Assembly: GCF_009908165.1 (NCBI RefSeq)
Contig: NZ_JAAAUC010000002.1
Location: 62,001-126,000 of the forward strand
Origin: Frigidibacter albus
Lineage (GTDB): Bacteria; Pseudomonadota; Alphaproteobacteria; Rhodobacterales; Rhodobacteraceae
Reading direction: 5' to 3'
DNA: 64,000 nucleotides
Under the pieces are notes generated by a model. That model searched no databases and was not told where the DNA came from. It saw only the letters and a program-made list of their open reading frames with translations. Both the position numbers and the translations under genes were made by a program. Within the stretch, counting starts at the first letter, position 1. Each line of letters opens with the position of its first letter. Of this stretch, positions 17,506 to 27,615 are shown piece by piece.

Positions 17506-17545
17506 GGTTCATCCTCTTTGTGAAGAACGCCTTGCAACTTATTGA

Positions 17546-18202
17546 TTAAGTTCGGAAGATGCGGACTTCCATCCCCTCATGCGCCATTGCCGCCATGTCC
17601 GATCCAAACCCGGCGCTGCCCAGATCGTCGAGGCCCGCTGTTGCGGCCCAATTGGCGATGCGAGAGATCACCGGATGCAGCGCCGCCAGCACCTGCTGGC
17701 CCTCGGTCTGGCCCAAAGGCACGAAGCGCACCGCCCCCTGCACGAGGCTGGAGGCGAAGCTGTGCAGATACAGCGCCAGCACCCGCTCCACCGGCAGGCC
17801 AAGCCCCGCGGCGGCGCGCCCCACCGCGACCGGCAGCGGCGCGGGGGGGTGGTCCGCGCAAAGCAGCGCGTTGGTGGCGAGGGTGAAGGCGCGGCCCTGT
17901 TCCAGCGTCTCGGTCAGGCGTTCTTTCGCAGGGGCCAGCGCGCCCGCATAGGCGGCCAGCGCCGCGTGGTCGGCGCCGGGGGCCAGCGCCAGCGCCAGCA
18001 GCACCGCGTCGCTGCGGCCCGAGCCGTGGGCGATCACATCCGCCAGCCAGCCCTGCAGGCCGGCGGCGTCCGCGACCAGCCCGGCCGAGATCGCCCATTC
18101 CAGCCCGTGCGAATAGGCATAGCCGCCCACCGGGAAGGCGGGCGAGAGCCATTGCACCAGCGTCATCAGGGCGCTGTCGGGGGCCAGAGCCGCTTCAGCC
18201 AT
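17546..18202 (-). CDS. ureF: Urease accessory protein UreF
   Basis: Helical chaperone that joins UreG to the urease apoprotein complex. It has 218 residues, with the UreF hallmark SPAFPVGGYAYSHGLE at about 19-34 and a C-terminal DMAAMAHEGMEVRIFRT typical of alphaproteobacterial UreF. It begins eight bases after the ureE stop. Confidence 0.92.
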   Translation of the reverse strand: MAEAALAPDSALMTLVQWLSPAFPVGGYAYSHGLEWAISAGLVADAAGLQGWLADVIAHGSGRSDAVLLALALAPGADHAALAAYAGALAPAKERLTETLEQGRAFTLATNALLCADHPPAPLPVAVGRAAAGLGLPVERVLALYLHSFASSLVQGAVRFVPLGQTEGQQVLAALHPVISRIANWAATAGLDDLGSAGFGSDMAAMAHEGMEVRIFRT

Positions 18203-18210
18203 GGGCCGCC

Positions 18211-18771
18211 TCAGACATCCAGCGGCACGTCGTCGGGGTCATCCCCCGGCGCGCGGCTGACATGGACATGGACGTGGCGGTGACCGGGCTCATGGCCGTG
18301 GCCGTGGTCCTGCGCCGCCTCGGACCCATGGTCATGCCCCATCGTGCGGCCGTGGCCATAGGCGCCGCCCTCGGGCAGGAACGGCTCTGTCACCTCCTGC
18401 AAGCTGGCGCCAAGGCCGGCCAGCATTCCGGCCAGCACATGGTCCTGCGCGATCAGCAGGCGGGCGGGTTCGATCTGGCAGGGGGTGTGGCGGTTGCCGA
18501 TATGCCAGGCAAGGCGCGGCAGGTCCGGGCCGGTGACCTCGATCAGCGGCTCGGGCGCGGCGCGCACGCCGATCAGCGTGCCGTCGGACAGGGCGAAGGC
18601 GTCGCCCTCATGAAGGCTGGTGGTTTCGGGCAGATCGACCAGAAAGCTGGTGCCGCCCTCGGTCGTCAGGCGTTTGCGGCGCAAGAAGCGATCCGCATAG
18701 CCGAGCGTGACAAGATCCGCGGTCTCGCGTCCGGCCCCGCGCAGGACCTGATGTGTGTGTAATCCTGTCAT
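18211..18771 (-). CDS. ureE: Urease accessory nickel chaperone UreE
   Basis: Delivers nickel to the urease maturation complex. From ATG 18771 it has 186 residues: an N-terminal UreE domain (FLVDLPETTSLHEGDAFAL), a metal-binding domain with HIGNRHTPCQI, and a histidine-rich tail (about residues 140-171 with many HDH, HGH and HVH pairs) that would bind several nickel ions. A longer in-frame reading to 19356 runs through the DUF1127 gene and is not credible. No ureD, A, B or C lies upstream. Confidence 0.9.
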   Translation of the reverse strand: MTGLHTHQVLRGAGRETADLVTLGYADRFLRRKRLTTEGGTSFLVDLPETTSLHEGDAFALSDGTLIGVRAAPEPLIEVTGPDLPRLAWHIGNRHTPCQIEPARLLIAQDHVLAGMLAGLGASLQEVTEPFLPEGGAYGHGRTMGHDHGSEAAQDHGHGHEPGHRHVHVHVSRAPGDDPDDVPLDV

Positions 18772-18906
18772 GTCGTCTCTCCTTCGCATCCGCCCCGCGG
18801 CTGTGCATCGCCCCGGCTGGGCCGGTGATGACAGCAAACGCAGGGGCTGGGAAGGGGATCGTGCGCCACAGGCAGGCGCTGCGCAAGGCCGAGATCGGGG
18901 CATCAA

Positions 18907-18930
18907 GGCGCGCGAGGTGTTTCGCGCGCC
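18907..18930 (-). terminator. Hairpin after the DUF1127 gene
   Basis: A 9-bp perfect stem GGCGCGCGA/TCGCGCGCC with a 6-base loop lies 17 bp beyond the stop of the small gene at 18948-19166. Only a short T stretch follows on the minus strand, so termination may be inefficient and leave read-through into ureE. Confidence 0.5.
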
Positions 18931-18947
18931 AACTGCTCCCGGACCCT

Positions 18948-19166
18948 TCAGACGTACATCTTGTCGCGGAAGACGTGATGCACGATGCCGTCGCGGGTCA
19001 GGCCGAGCTTTGCCAGTTCGGCATCGCTCAACGCGTCCAGCTTGGCGATCTGGTCCGAACGGGACTGGCGTTCGGCGTAGCGCGCGAAGGCGGCGCCGAT
19101 GCGGGCGAGAAATGCCTTGAAGCCGGTGGTGGGGGTGAACGTGTCGTGATGTGCAGTATAGGCCAT
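18948..19166 (-). CDS. DUF1127 small protein (YjiS-like)
   Basis: A 72-residue protein with a basic, amphipathic N-terminal half and the DUF1127 core at its C-terminus (KLDALSDAELAKLGLTRDGI). Short DUF1127 proteins in alphaproteobacteria have been linked to phosphate and carbon metabolism and RNA turnover, but this one's role cannot be read from sequence. It lies upstream of ureE on the same strand, separated by 176 bp with a hairpin. Confidence 0.78.
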   Translation of the reverse strand: MAYTAHHDTFTPTTGFKAFLARIGAAFARYAERQSRSDQIAKLDALSDAELAKLGLTRDGIVHHVFRDKMYV

Positions 19167-19307
19167 GGAAGCCTCCGGGATATGTCGTCAGGATCTCCTG
19201 CCCTGCGCCAAGAAGTAGACCCGGGGGGGCGCGCCAACAACTGACAGATCCGCAATGCCGCCATGCAGCAAGTGGGTAAGGGGTGCTGACCATCCCGCCC
19301 GCCCGGC

Positions 19308-19378
19308 TTTGCCTTTTCCAAATATCCTCGGGGGGTGAATTGGCCGGCACGGCCAAGAGGGGGGCAGACGGCCCCCCT
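19308..19378. repeat. Interspersed hairpin repeat, copy B
   Basis: It contains TTTGCCTTTTCCAAATATCC then CGGGGGG, as in copies A and D, and ends in AGGGGGGC/GCCCCCCT (19358-19378, loop AGACG). Where the other copies have a short TCC link, this one has an extra hairpin TTGGCCG/CGGCCAA at 19340-19356. It lies between two minus-strand genes, downstream of the lipoprotein gene. Confidence 0.65.
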
Positions 19379-19422
19379 TCTGCCGCCCGCTCAGCCGTGC
19401 GCCGCCTGTCGAGCCGCGCTGG

Positions 19423-19734
19423 TCAGCAGCGATAGGCGGTGGCCCGGATCTGGTAGACATCGGTGCCGGGGGTGACCTTCTCGAAGACCACGGTATTGGC
19501 GCCGGCGGCGATGGCGTCTTCCTTGATCTTGTTGCGGGCATAGCGGAGGCCCTGTTCCGCCAGCAGCGGGCCATAGACGCCGGGGGTCATCGAGATGTTG
19601 CTGACATAGCTGCAGGCGGCGACGTCCTGCGCCTCGGCCTCGCGGATGCCGGGAACGCCGACGAAGCCGGGATCCTGCGAGCAGGCGGCCAGAAGGGGGA
19701 GGGCGAGAAGCGGGAGGGTGGGGAGGCGGGTCAT
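19423..19734 (-). CDS. Small lipoprotein of unknown function
   Basis: From ATG 19734 the product is 103 residues. It has a lipoprotein signal with lipobox LLAAC, Cys at residue 18, so it should be lipid-anchored in the periplasm. The mature part (VAACSYVSNISMTPGVYGP, then AIAAGANTVVFEKVTPG) resembles DUF4156-type envelope proteins, and it keeps a Cys at 41 and one at the very C-terminus that could pair. A longer in-frame start exists but lacks the signal. Function not known. Confidence 0.75.
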   Translation of the reverse strand: MTRLPTLPLLALPLLAACSQDPGFVGVPGIREAEAQDVAACSYVSNISMTPGVYGPLLAEQGLRYARNKIKEDAIAAGANTVVFEKVTPGTDVYQIRATAYRC

Positions 19735-20075
19735 GGCTGCAATCCTCATGAGCGGCGCGCTTGCTGGGGCCTTTGGGCGCATGATGCGCGGGATGGGGGT
19801 TGCGGGCAAGGGTGGGGGCAGGGTTCGGGCGCCGCGACAAGCAGGTTTCGGCGCATGGGCGGGACGGTTGCCTTCCAGAATTTCGGCCGTCGACGAAATT
19901 CTGATGTGCCCGCCCCCCCGTGGCGGGCACATACGTGCCCACCGGGGCGGACACCTCAGAATTTGGAACCCTTCGGACCAAGCTTCACCCCCCTTGCCCT
20001 GCGGCTTGCGCCTCCGGGCAACCGACGCGGGTGACTTGCCACTGGCAAGTCACCTGATCGCGCCGGAAGGCAAGG
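19735..20075. other. 341-bp intergenic region with tandem palindromes
   Basis: No credible gene. Two perfect 10-bp inverted repeats stand almost end to end: CAGAATTTCG/CGAAATTCTG at 19876-19903 (8-base loop) and TGTGCCCGCC/GGCGGGCACA at 19905-19931 (7-base loop). A further CAGAATTT lies near 19957. The rest is GC-rich and featureless. The pair may be a repeat family or protein-binding site. Confidence 0.6.
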
Positions 20076-21038
20076 TCAGCCCCTTTGCTGGCGGGCGTGG
20101 AAGATGAACCCCAGGAAGTTCAGCAGCACCTGCGCGGCGAGGATCGCGGTCGATCCGCTATGGTCGTAGTCCGGCGCGACCTCGACCAGGTCGATCCCCA
20201 CGATGTCATGCGCCTCGGCGGCGGCCTGCAGGATCTCCAGCACCTCGTAATACAGGAACCCGCCATGGCTGGGGGTGCCGGTGCCGGGCGCGATCGAGGG
20301 GCAGAAGCCATCGATGTCGATGGTCACGTAGAGCCGCGCGCCCTTTGGGATGCGGGCCAGAACGGCATCGGTCCCCAGCTTGCGCACCTGCCGCACCGAC
20401 AGGAAATCGCCGCCCATGGCGCGGGCGGCGTCGTAGCCGTCCTTGGCGGTGGAACTCACGTTGCGGATGCCAAGCGCGGTGATGCCGGTGACATGGGGGC
20501 GCTCGGCGGCGCGGCGCATCGGGTTGCCATGGCCATGCACGACGCCGTGGCGGATATCGACGAAATCGAGATGCGCGTCGATCTGCAGGATGTGGATGGG
20601 GCCCTGACCCTCGAACGCCCGGATGCAGGGGATGTTGATGGAATGATCGCCGCCGATCACCACCGGCAGCGCGCCTGCGGCCAGCATCGCCCGCACCCCG
20701 GCCTCGATATTGGCATGGCTGGTTTCGGTATCGGTATGGACGATGTCGGCATCGCCGATATCGACGATGCGCACGTCGCCTCCCAGATAGGTCGCGTCAT
20801 CCTCATGGTCATAGGCGCCGGCATGGCCAAAGCTGAAGAGGGTGCTGGCCTCGCGCACCGCCCGAGGGCCAAAGCGGGCGCCGGCGCGGAACTGGGTGCC
20901 GAAGTCGAAGGGCGCGCCCATGACCGCGACATCGGCCTCGATCCGGTCCCAGTCAGCGACATAGGGCCGCTTGCCGAAGGTGGCGATGCCGACGAAGGGC
21001 AGGTTCAGCCGCCCGGTTTCATAGCCATGTCCGCTCAT
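20076..21038 (-). CDS. speB: Agmatinase/ureohydrolase family protein
   Basis: Binuclear manganese hydrolase that releases urea from agmatine or another guanidino compound. From ATG 21038 it has 320 residues. The metal motifs are GGDHS (129-133), DAHLD (154-158) and DIDGF (D241, D243), all with intact ligands. Family members also include guanidinobutyrase and proclavaminate amidinohydrolase, so the substrate is uncertain. Urea made here could feed the urease served by the nearby ureEFG; that link is inferred from position. Confidence 0.83.
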   Translation of the reverse strand: MSGHGYETGRLNLPFVGIATFGKRPYVADWDRIEADVAVMGAPFDFGTQFRAGARFGPRAVREASTLFSFGHAGAYDHEDDATYLGGDVRIVDIGDADIVHTDTETSHANIEAGVRAMLAAGALPVVIGGDHSINIPCIRAFEGQGPIHILQIDAHLDFVDIRHGVVHGHGNPMRRAAERPHVTGITALGIRNVSSTAKDGYDAARAMGGDFLSVRQVRKLGTDAVLARIPKGARLYVTIDIDGFCPSIAPGTGTPSHGGFLYYEVLEILQAAAEAHDIVGIDLVEVAPDYDHSGSTAILAAQVLLNFLGFIFHARQQRG

Positions 21039-21161
21039 CGCAGGGTCCCCAGTGTCGCACCCCGCCGCCCGGGATGCATTTCGGGGGTGAGATTTCCCGA
21101 AGCCGGGCGTAGATGCAAGGCAAGGCGGGCCGTGACGGGCCGCATCTGATGGAGAGCAGGC

Positions 21162-22136
21162 ATGGCCTTCAAAGCCCCGACCCCGACCCCGCCCGGATTG
21201 TGGCGCCGCACGCCGCCGGCGGTGTTTCCGCCGATCCTGGGGCTGCTGGGGCTTGGGCTTGCCTGGCGCGCGGCGGGGCCGGTGTTCGGCGTGCCGGCGG
21301 GACTGGGGGAGGCGCTGCTGGGGGCGGTGACGCTGCTGTGGCTGCTGGCGCTGCTGGCCTACGGTGCCAAGATCGCGCGGCGGCCGGGGGTGGTGGCCGA
21401 GGATCTGCGGGTGCTGCCGGGGCGGTCGGGTCTGGCGGCGGCGGTGCTGTGCCTTTACGGCTTTGCGCTGGTGCTGGCGCCCTATGCGCCGGAGCAGGCG
21501 CGGCCGGTGCTGCTGCTTGCGCTGGTCGCGCATGGGGCGATGCTCGCGGTGTTGCTGCGGGTCATGGCGGGCGGGCCGCCCGAGCAGCGGCAGGTGACGC
21601 CGGTCTGGCATCTGCAGTTCACCGGCTTTGTCGTGGCGGCGCTGGCGGCGGTCGCCTTGGGGATGCCGGGGCTGGCGCAGGGGCTGTTCTGGCTGGCGCT
21701 GGTGGCGGCGGTTGCGGTCTGGGGCCTCAGCGCCGCGCAATTCGCGAAGGCGCGGGTGCCGGCGCCGCTGCGGCCGCTGCTGGCAATCCATCTGGCACCG
21801 GCGGGATTTCTGGGGGCGGTGGCGCTGGGGCTGGGATGGGATCTGGTTGCGGCGGTATTCGCATTCGTCGCGGCGGGGATCTTGCTGGCGCTGCTGGCGG
21901 CAGGGCGCTGGCTGACGGCGGCGGGGTTCACGCCGCTGTGGTCGGCCTTCACCTTCCCGCTCGCCTCGGCCGCGGGGCTGTGGCTGGCGCTGGCGGTGGA
22001 TGAGCCGGGCTGGCTGCTGCCGGGGGGGCTGGCGCTGGTGGCGACGACGCTGGTGATCCCGCCGATCGCGTTCCGGGTGATGAAGATGTGGGCCGCGGGG
22101 CAGCTGGCGGTGAAGACCAATGCGGCGGTGGCGTGA
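21162..22136 (+). CDS. TehA/SLAC1-family (TDT) membrane transporter
   Basis: A 324-residue protein that is almost entirely hydrophobic, with about ten membrane helices. It opens with TPPAVFPPILGLLGLGLAWR, the typical start of tellurite-resistance/dicarboxylate transporter family proteins, and has the FPLASAAGLW region late in the protein. Family members export anions, C4-dicarboxylates or confer tellurite tolerance; the substrate here is unknown. It begins 123 bp from the divergent agmatinase gene. Confidence 0.72.
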   Translation: MAFKAPTPTPPGLWRRTPPAVFPPILGLLGLGLAWRAAGPVFGVPAGLGEALLGAVTLLWLLALLAYGAKIARRPGVVAEDLRVLPGRSGLAAAVLCLYGFALVLAPYAPEQARPVLLLALVAHGAMLAVLLRVMAGGPPEQRQVTPVWHLQFTGFVVAALAAVALGMPGLAQGLFWLALVAAVAVWGLSAAQFAKARVPAPLRPLLAIHLAPAGFLGAVALGLGWDLVAAVFAFVAAGILLALLAAGRWLTAAGFTPLWSAFTFPLASAAGLWLALAVDEPGWLLPGGLALVATTLVIPPIAFRVMKMWAAGQLAVKTNAAVA

Positions 22137-22154
22137 GGGGGTGAACGCTTTCTT

Positions 22155-22320
22155 CCTCGCCCGGAATCAAGGCGCCTTGGCGCCGCCGGGCAGCGCCCGT
22201 CCGCCCCCCCGGGCGGGCGCTTTGTGACGTCAGCCCCTAGAAATTCGGTGGGGTATATTGAACCATAAAGCGCCTAGAACCCCTGTTGCTCGCCCACCCG
22301 GCGGACGGGCGCTGCCCTCT
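22155..22320. repeat. MITE-like repeat element, copy 1 (upstream of guaB)
   Basis: About 165 bp. Terminal inverted repeats GGGCAGCGCCCGTCCGCC (22188-22205) and GGCGGACGGGCGCTGCCC (22300-22317) are perfect complements over 18 bp. The left arm is preceded by CCCGGAATCAAGGCGCCTTGG, which is also present in the other copies. The core AAATTCGGTGG...CCATAAAGCGCCTAGAAC is shared. Copies 2 and 3 lie at about 48977 and 51452. Confidence 0.8.
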
Positions 22321-22330
22321 GATTGCGTAG

Positions 22331-23872
<1,542 letters not shown>

Positions 23873-23925
23873 CGCGGGTGGGGCGGCTTCGCGCTGCCCT
23901 CGCCTTGGTGGAGGGGAGAGACGCC

Positions 23926-24498
23926 GTGGCGCAGAGCGAACAGGAAAAGATGCTGGCGGGCGAGATGTACGACTCGTTCGACCCGGCTCTGGTGTTGGCA
24001 CGGGGCCGGGTGCGCCACCTCTGCCAGGCGCTCAACGCCTCGCGCGAGGGCGAGACCGGGCTGCGCCGGCAGCTGTGCCGGGAGATTTTTGGCAAGGGTG
24101 GCGAGTCGGTCTGGATGCAGCCGCCCTTCCACTGCGACTATGGCAGCAACATCGAGCTTGGTGAGCGGGTGTTCTTCAACTTCAATTGCGTGGTTCTGGA
24201 TGTCTGCAAGGTCGTCATTGGCGACTATTCGCAGTTCGGGCCGGGGGTGCAGATCCTGACGCCGATGCACCCGCTGGATGCGGCCCTGCGGCGCAAGCAG
24301 GAATACGGCCAGCCCGTCAGCATCAGTGCCGATGTCTGGGTCGGCGCCGGCGCGCTGATCCTGCCCGGCGTGACCATCGGCGCGGGCACGGTGATCGGCG
24401 CCGGCAGTGTGGTCACACGCGACGTCCCGGCCGGCGTCCTTGCGGCGGGCAATCCCTGCCGCGTCATCCGCAACATCGCCCTGGTCGACCGGACGTAG
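23926..24498 (+). CDS. maa: Maltose O-acetyltransferase-type hexapeptide acetyltransferase
   Basis: Left-handed beta-helix acetyltransferase that moves acetyl from acetyl-CoA to a sugar. GTG 23926 is chosen because GGAGGGGAG ends seven bases upstream; it gives 190 residues. The N-terminal cap EKMLAGEMYDSFDPAL is typical of Maa/NodL/LacA enzymes, followed by hexapeptide turns (IELGERVFFNF, VWVGAGALILPGVTIGAGTVIGAGSVV) and the late GNPCRVIR. Given the polysaccharide genes nearby, it may modify a surface sugar. Confidence 0.82.
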   Translation: MAQSEQEKMLAGEMYDSFDPALVLARGRVRHLCQALNASREGETGLRRQLCREIFGKGGESVWMQPPFHCDYGSNIELGERVFFNFNCVVLDVCKVVIGDYSQFGPGVQILTPMHPLDAALRRKQEYGQPVSISADVWVGAGALILPGVTIGAGTVIGAGSVVTRDVPAGVLAAGNPCRVIRNIALVDRT

Positions 24499-24571
24499 CG
24501 CCGCCGCTTTGGTTGCGACCAGGCCTTGGCCGATAGCAGCTTGCCGATTCTCGCGCAGGCGGGGCTGGTGC

Positions 24572-24643
24572 GGCATCGCAGGCATCGCAGGCATCGCAGG
24601 CATCGCAGGCATCGCAGGCATCGCAGGCATCGCAGGCATCGCG
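24572..24643. repeat. Tandem repeat, 9-bp unit GGCATCGCA, eight copies
   Basis: Seven perfect units and one final unit with a single change (GGCATCGCG) run end to end. The unit length is a multiple of three, so any reading frame through it stays open and repeats three codons. It lies in the spacer after the acetyltransferase gene and about 150 bp before manC. Copy number at such arrays tends to vary between strains. Confidence 0.95.
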
Positions 24644-24794
24644 GTGCTTTGGTGATGGCAAATTGGCTGATCTTTGCCACAGTGCTTCCCCGCGGAGGCC
24701 GGCCGGGTGGGATAGGGCTTGTTTGCACCTGCAGAAACTTTAGTCTGCACCCGATGCAGACGCGCGCTGCGCGGATTTCACAAGGCGGATTGTC
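24644..24794 (+). promoter_or_regulatory. Upstream region of manC
   Basis: This part of the spacer is less GC-rich than its surroundings. It contains a small hairpin TCTGCA/TGCAGA (about 24747-24763) and a nearby CCTGCAG, giving repeated CTGCA words, with an AT-rich AGAAACTTTAGT between them. These could be a promoter and regulator site for the manC-ugd genes. No gene is seen. Confidence 0.3.
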
Positions 24795-26231
24795 ATGTCG
24801 ATTACTCCGGTGCTGTTGTGTGGCGGTTCGGGAACGCGGCTCTGGCCGTTGTCCCGCAAGAGTTTTCCCAAGCAGTTCGTGAAGCTGGTCGGCGAGGAGA
24901 CGCTGTTTGCGGCCTCGGCGCGGCGGCTGTCGGGGCCGGGATTCGCGGCGCCGGTGGTGGTGACGGGATCGGATTTCCGCTTCATCGTGACCGAGCAGCT
25001 GGCCGAGGCAGGAATCGATCCCGGCGCGATCCTGATCGAGCCCGAGGCGCGCAACACCGCGCCGGCGGTGCTGGCGGCGGCGCTGCATCTGGCGGCGGCC
25101 GATCCCGAGGCGATCATCCTGGTGGCACCCTCGGACCACGTGATCCCCGATGCGGCGCTGTTCCGCAGCGCGGTGACGGCGGGCCTTGTGGCGGTGGCGC
25201 AGGGCAAGATGGTGACCTTCGGCATCACGCCGGGCCATGCCGAGACCGGTTATGGCTATCTTGAACTTTCCGGAACCCCGGAAGGCGATGGGGCTGCGGT
25301 GCCGCTGACCCGGTTCGTGGAAAAGCCGGATGCGGCGCGCGCGGCCGAGATGGTGGCTGCGGGCAACTTCCTGTGGAACGCGGGGATCTTCCTGTTCGCG
25401 GCGAAAGACATGATCGCGGCCTTCCGCAGCCATGCCCCGGCGCTGCTGGCGCCGGTCGAGGCGGCGGTGGCGGCGGCGAAGCCCGATCTGGGCTTCCTGC
25501 GCCTTGATCCGGCCGCTTGGGGCGGGGCCGAGGATATCTCGCTGGATTACGCGGTGATGGAGAAGGCCGAGAACCTGGCCGTGGTGCCGTTCACCGGCGC
25601 CTGGTCCGACCTGGGCGGCTGGGATGCGGTCTGGCGCGAGGGTGCGCAGGCGGCGGGCGGCGTCGGCAGCAGCGGGCCGGTGACGGCGATCGACTGCGAG
25701 GACGTGCTGCTGCGGTCGGAATCCGAGGGGCTGGAGGTCGTCGGCATCGGGCTGAAGAACATCTTCGCCATCGCCACGCCCGATGCGGTGCTGGTCGCCG
25801 ACATGAGCCGGGCGCAGGATGTGAAGGCGGCAGTGGCGGCGCTGAAGAAGAAGGGCGCCAAGCAGGCCGAGGCCTTCCCCCGCGACCACCGGCCCTGGGG
25901 CTGGTTCGAGACGCTGGCGCTTGGCAACCGCTTCCAGGTGAAGCGGATCGTGGTGCATCCGGGCGCGGCGCTGAGCCTGCAGAGCCACTTCCACCGGTCC
26001 GAGCACTGGATCGTGGTCGAGGGCACCGCGAAGGTGACCATCGACGAGAGCGTACAGCTGGTGACGGAAAACCAGTCGGTCTATATCCCGCTTGGCGGCG
26101 TGCACCGGATGGAGAACCCCGGCAAGGTGCCGATGGTGCTGATCGAGGTGCAGACCGGGACCTATCTGGGCGAGGACGATATCGTGCGCTATGACGATGT
26201 CTATGCGCGCGGGCAGGGGGCCAAGGGGTGA
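24795..26231 (+). CDS. manC: Mannose-1-phosphate guanylyltransferase/mannose-6-phosphate isomerase
   Basis: Bifunctional enzyme making GDP-mannose for surface polysaccharide. It has 478 residues. The N-terminal nucleotidyltransferase domain has the signature [18 protein letters not shown] at about 10-27 and FVEKPD near 175. The C-terminal cupin domain (about 365-470) carries the isomerase metal site [20 protein letters not shown]. The length matches AlgA/XanB/CpsB. It heads the sugar-nucleotide pair with ugd 43 bp downstream. Confidence 0.93.
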   Translation: MSITPVLLCGGSGTRLWPLSRKSFPKQFVKLVGEETLFAASARRLSGPGFAAPVVVTGSDFRFIVTEQLAEAGIDPGAILIEPEARNTAPAVLAAALHLAAADPEAIILVAPSDHVIPDAALFRSAVTAGLVAVAQGKMVTFGITPGHAETGYGYLELSGTPEGDGAAVPLTRFVEKPDAARAAEMVAAGNFLWNAGIFLFAAKDMIAAFRSHAPALLAPVEAAVAAAKPDLGFLRLDPAAWGGAEDISLDYAVMEKAENLAVVPFTGAWSDLGGWDAVWREGAQAAGGVGSSGPVTAIDCEDVLLRSESEGLEVVGIGLKNIFAIATPDAVLVADMSRAQDVKAAVAALKKKGAKQAEAFPRDHRPWGWFETLALGNRFQVKRIVVHPGAALSLQSHFHRSEHWIVVEGTAKVTIDESVQLVTENQSVYIPLGGVHRMENPGKVPMVLIEVQTGTYLGEDDIVRYDDVYARGQGAKG

Positions 26232-26274
26232 TGCCGACCCGGGCGGGCCGCATCAACGGACGAAGGATCGGATC

Positions 26275-27441
26275 ATGAAGATTGCCATCGCGGGCCTCGG
26301 CTATGTCGGCCTGTCCAACGGGCTGCTGCTGGCGCAGCACAACGAGGTCGTGGCGCTGGATGTGGTGCCGGACAAGGTGGCGCTGGTGAATTCCGGCCGC
26401 TCGCCCATTGTCGATGCGGATTGCGAGGCGTTTCTGGCGCGGGGGGATCTGAACTTCCGCGCCACCACCGATCCGGCCGACGCCTATGGCGGCGCGGATT
26501 TCGTCATCATCTCGACGCCCACCAACTATGACGTGGCGACCAACCGCTTCGACACCAGTTCTGTCGAGGCGGTGGTGCGCAAGGTGATGGAGGTCGCACC
26601 CGATGCGGTGATGGTGATCAAGTCCACGATTCCGGTGGGGTATACCCAGTCGGCATCCTTGGCGATGGGCACCAAGAACCTGATCTTCAGCCCGGAATTC
26701 CTGCGTGAAGGCAAGGCCTTGCACGACAATCTTCATCCGTCGCGGATCGTGGTGGGCGAGCGGTCGGAGCGGGCGGAGCGCTTTGCCGCGCTGCTGCTGG
26801 AAGGCGCGCTGGACAAGGACGTGCCGGTGCTGTTCACCGATCCGTCCGAGGCCGAGGCGGTGAAGCTGTTCGCCAACACCTTCCTGGCCATGCGGGTCGC
26901 GTTCTTCAACGAGCTGGACACCTATTCGGTCGCGCGGGGCCTTGATGCGCGGCAGATCATCGATGGGGTCAGCCTCGATCCGCGGATCGGCAGCCATTAC
27001 AACAACCCCTCCTTCGGCTATGGCGGCTATTGCCTGCCCAAGGATACCAAGCAGCTGCTGGCCAATTACGACGAGGTGCCGCAGGTGATCATCGGCGCCA
27101 TCGTCGAGGCGAACCGCACCCGCAAGGATTTCATCGCCGACCAGATCGTGGCGCGCAAACCGCGCGTGGTCGGCATCTACCGGCTGGTGATGAAGGCGGG
27201 GTCGGACAACTTCCGCCAAAGCTCGATCCAGGGGATCATGAAGCGGGTCAAGGCCAAGGGCATCGAGGTCATCGTCTATGAACCGGCGCTGGAGGCGGAG
27301 GATTTCTTCAACTCGCGGGTGATCCGGGACCTGGACGCCTTCAAGGCCGAGGCGGATGTGATCGTGGCCAACCGGGCGGCGCCGGAACTGGCCGATGTGG
27401 CCGACAAGGTCTACACGCGCGACCTGTTCGGCGCCGACTGA
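26275..27441 (+). CDS. ugd: UDP-glucose 6-dehydrogenase
   Basis: Oxidises UDP-glucose to UDP-glucuronate, a precursor of acidic capsule sugars. From ATG 26275 it has 388 residues, exactly the length of E. coli Ugd. The N-terminal NAD-binding motif GLGYVG is at 7-12, the catalytic Cys253 lies in [13 protein letters not shown], and the C-terminal Rossmann domain is complete. It is in tandem with manC and is followed by a strong terminator. Confidence 0.93.
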   Translation: MKIAIAGLGYVGLSNGLLLAQHNEVVALDVVPDKVALVNSGRSPIVDADCEAFLARGDLNFRATTDPADAYGGADFVIISTPTNYDVATNRFDTSSVEAVVRKVMEVAPDAVMVIKSTIPVGYTQSASLAMGTKNLIFSPEFLREGKALHDNLHPSRIVVGERSERAERFAALLLEGALDKDVPVLFTDPSEAEAVKLFANTFLAMRVAFFNELDTYSVARGLDARQIIDGVSLDPRIGSHYNNPSFGYGGYCLPKDTKQLLANYDEVPQVIIGAIVEANRTRKDFIADQIVARKPRVVGIYRLVMKAGSDNFRQSSIQGIMKRVKAKGIEVIVYEPALEAEDFFNSRVIRDLDAFKAEADVIVANRAAPELADVADKVYTRDLFGAD

Positions 27442-27466
27442 TCGCAGCTTTCCGGCTTTGCGACCG

Positions 27467-27495
27467 ACGCCCGGCCCGATGTGGCCGGGCGTTTT
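27467..27495 (+). terminator. Rho-independent terminator after ugd
   Basis: A 10-bp perfect stem ACGCCCGGCC/GGCCGGGCGT with a 6-base loop is followed by TTTT. It ends the manC-ugd transcript, so the spike genes downstream need their own promoter in 27496-27615. Confidence 0.9.
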
Positions 27496-27615
27496 CGTGT
27501 TGCGCGGGGCGGATGGGCAGCGCGCGCCCCGGCAAGGGCATCTTCAGCAGCCGCGGCTAGAGAGGGAGCCAACCTCTTGAGCACAGCCGCGCCCTACGCG
27601 CAGAAGGAACCCATC

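Noticed and set aside
18772-19356. N-terminal extension of UreE through the DUF1127 gene
   Set aside because: The extension overlaps a credible small gene in another frame. The normal UreE start is at 18771.
24572-24643. The 9-bp array as a CRISPR
   Set aside because: Units are contiguous, with no spacers, and far too short. It is a simple tandem repeat.
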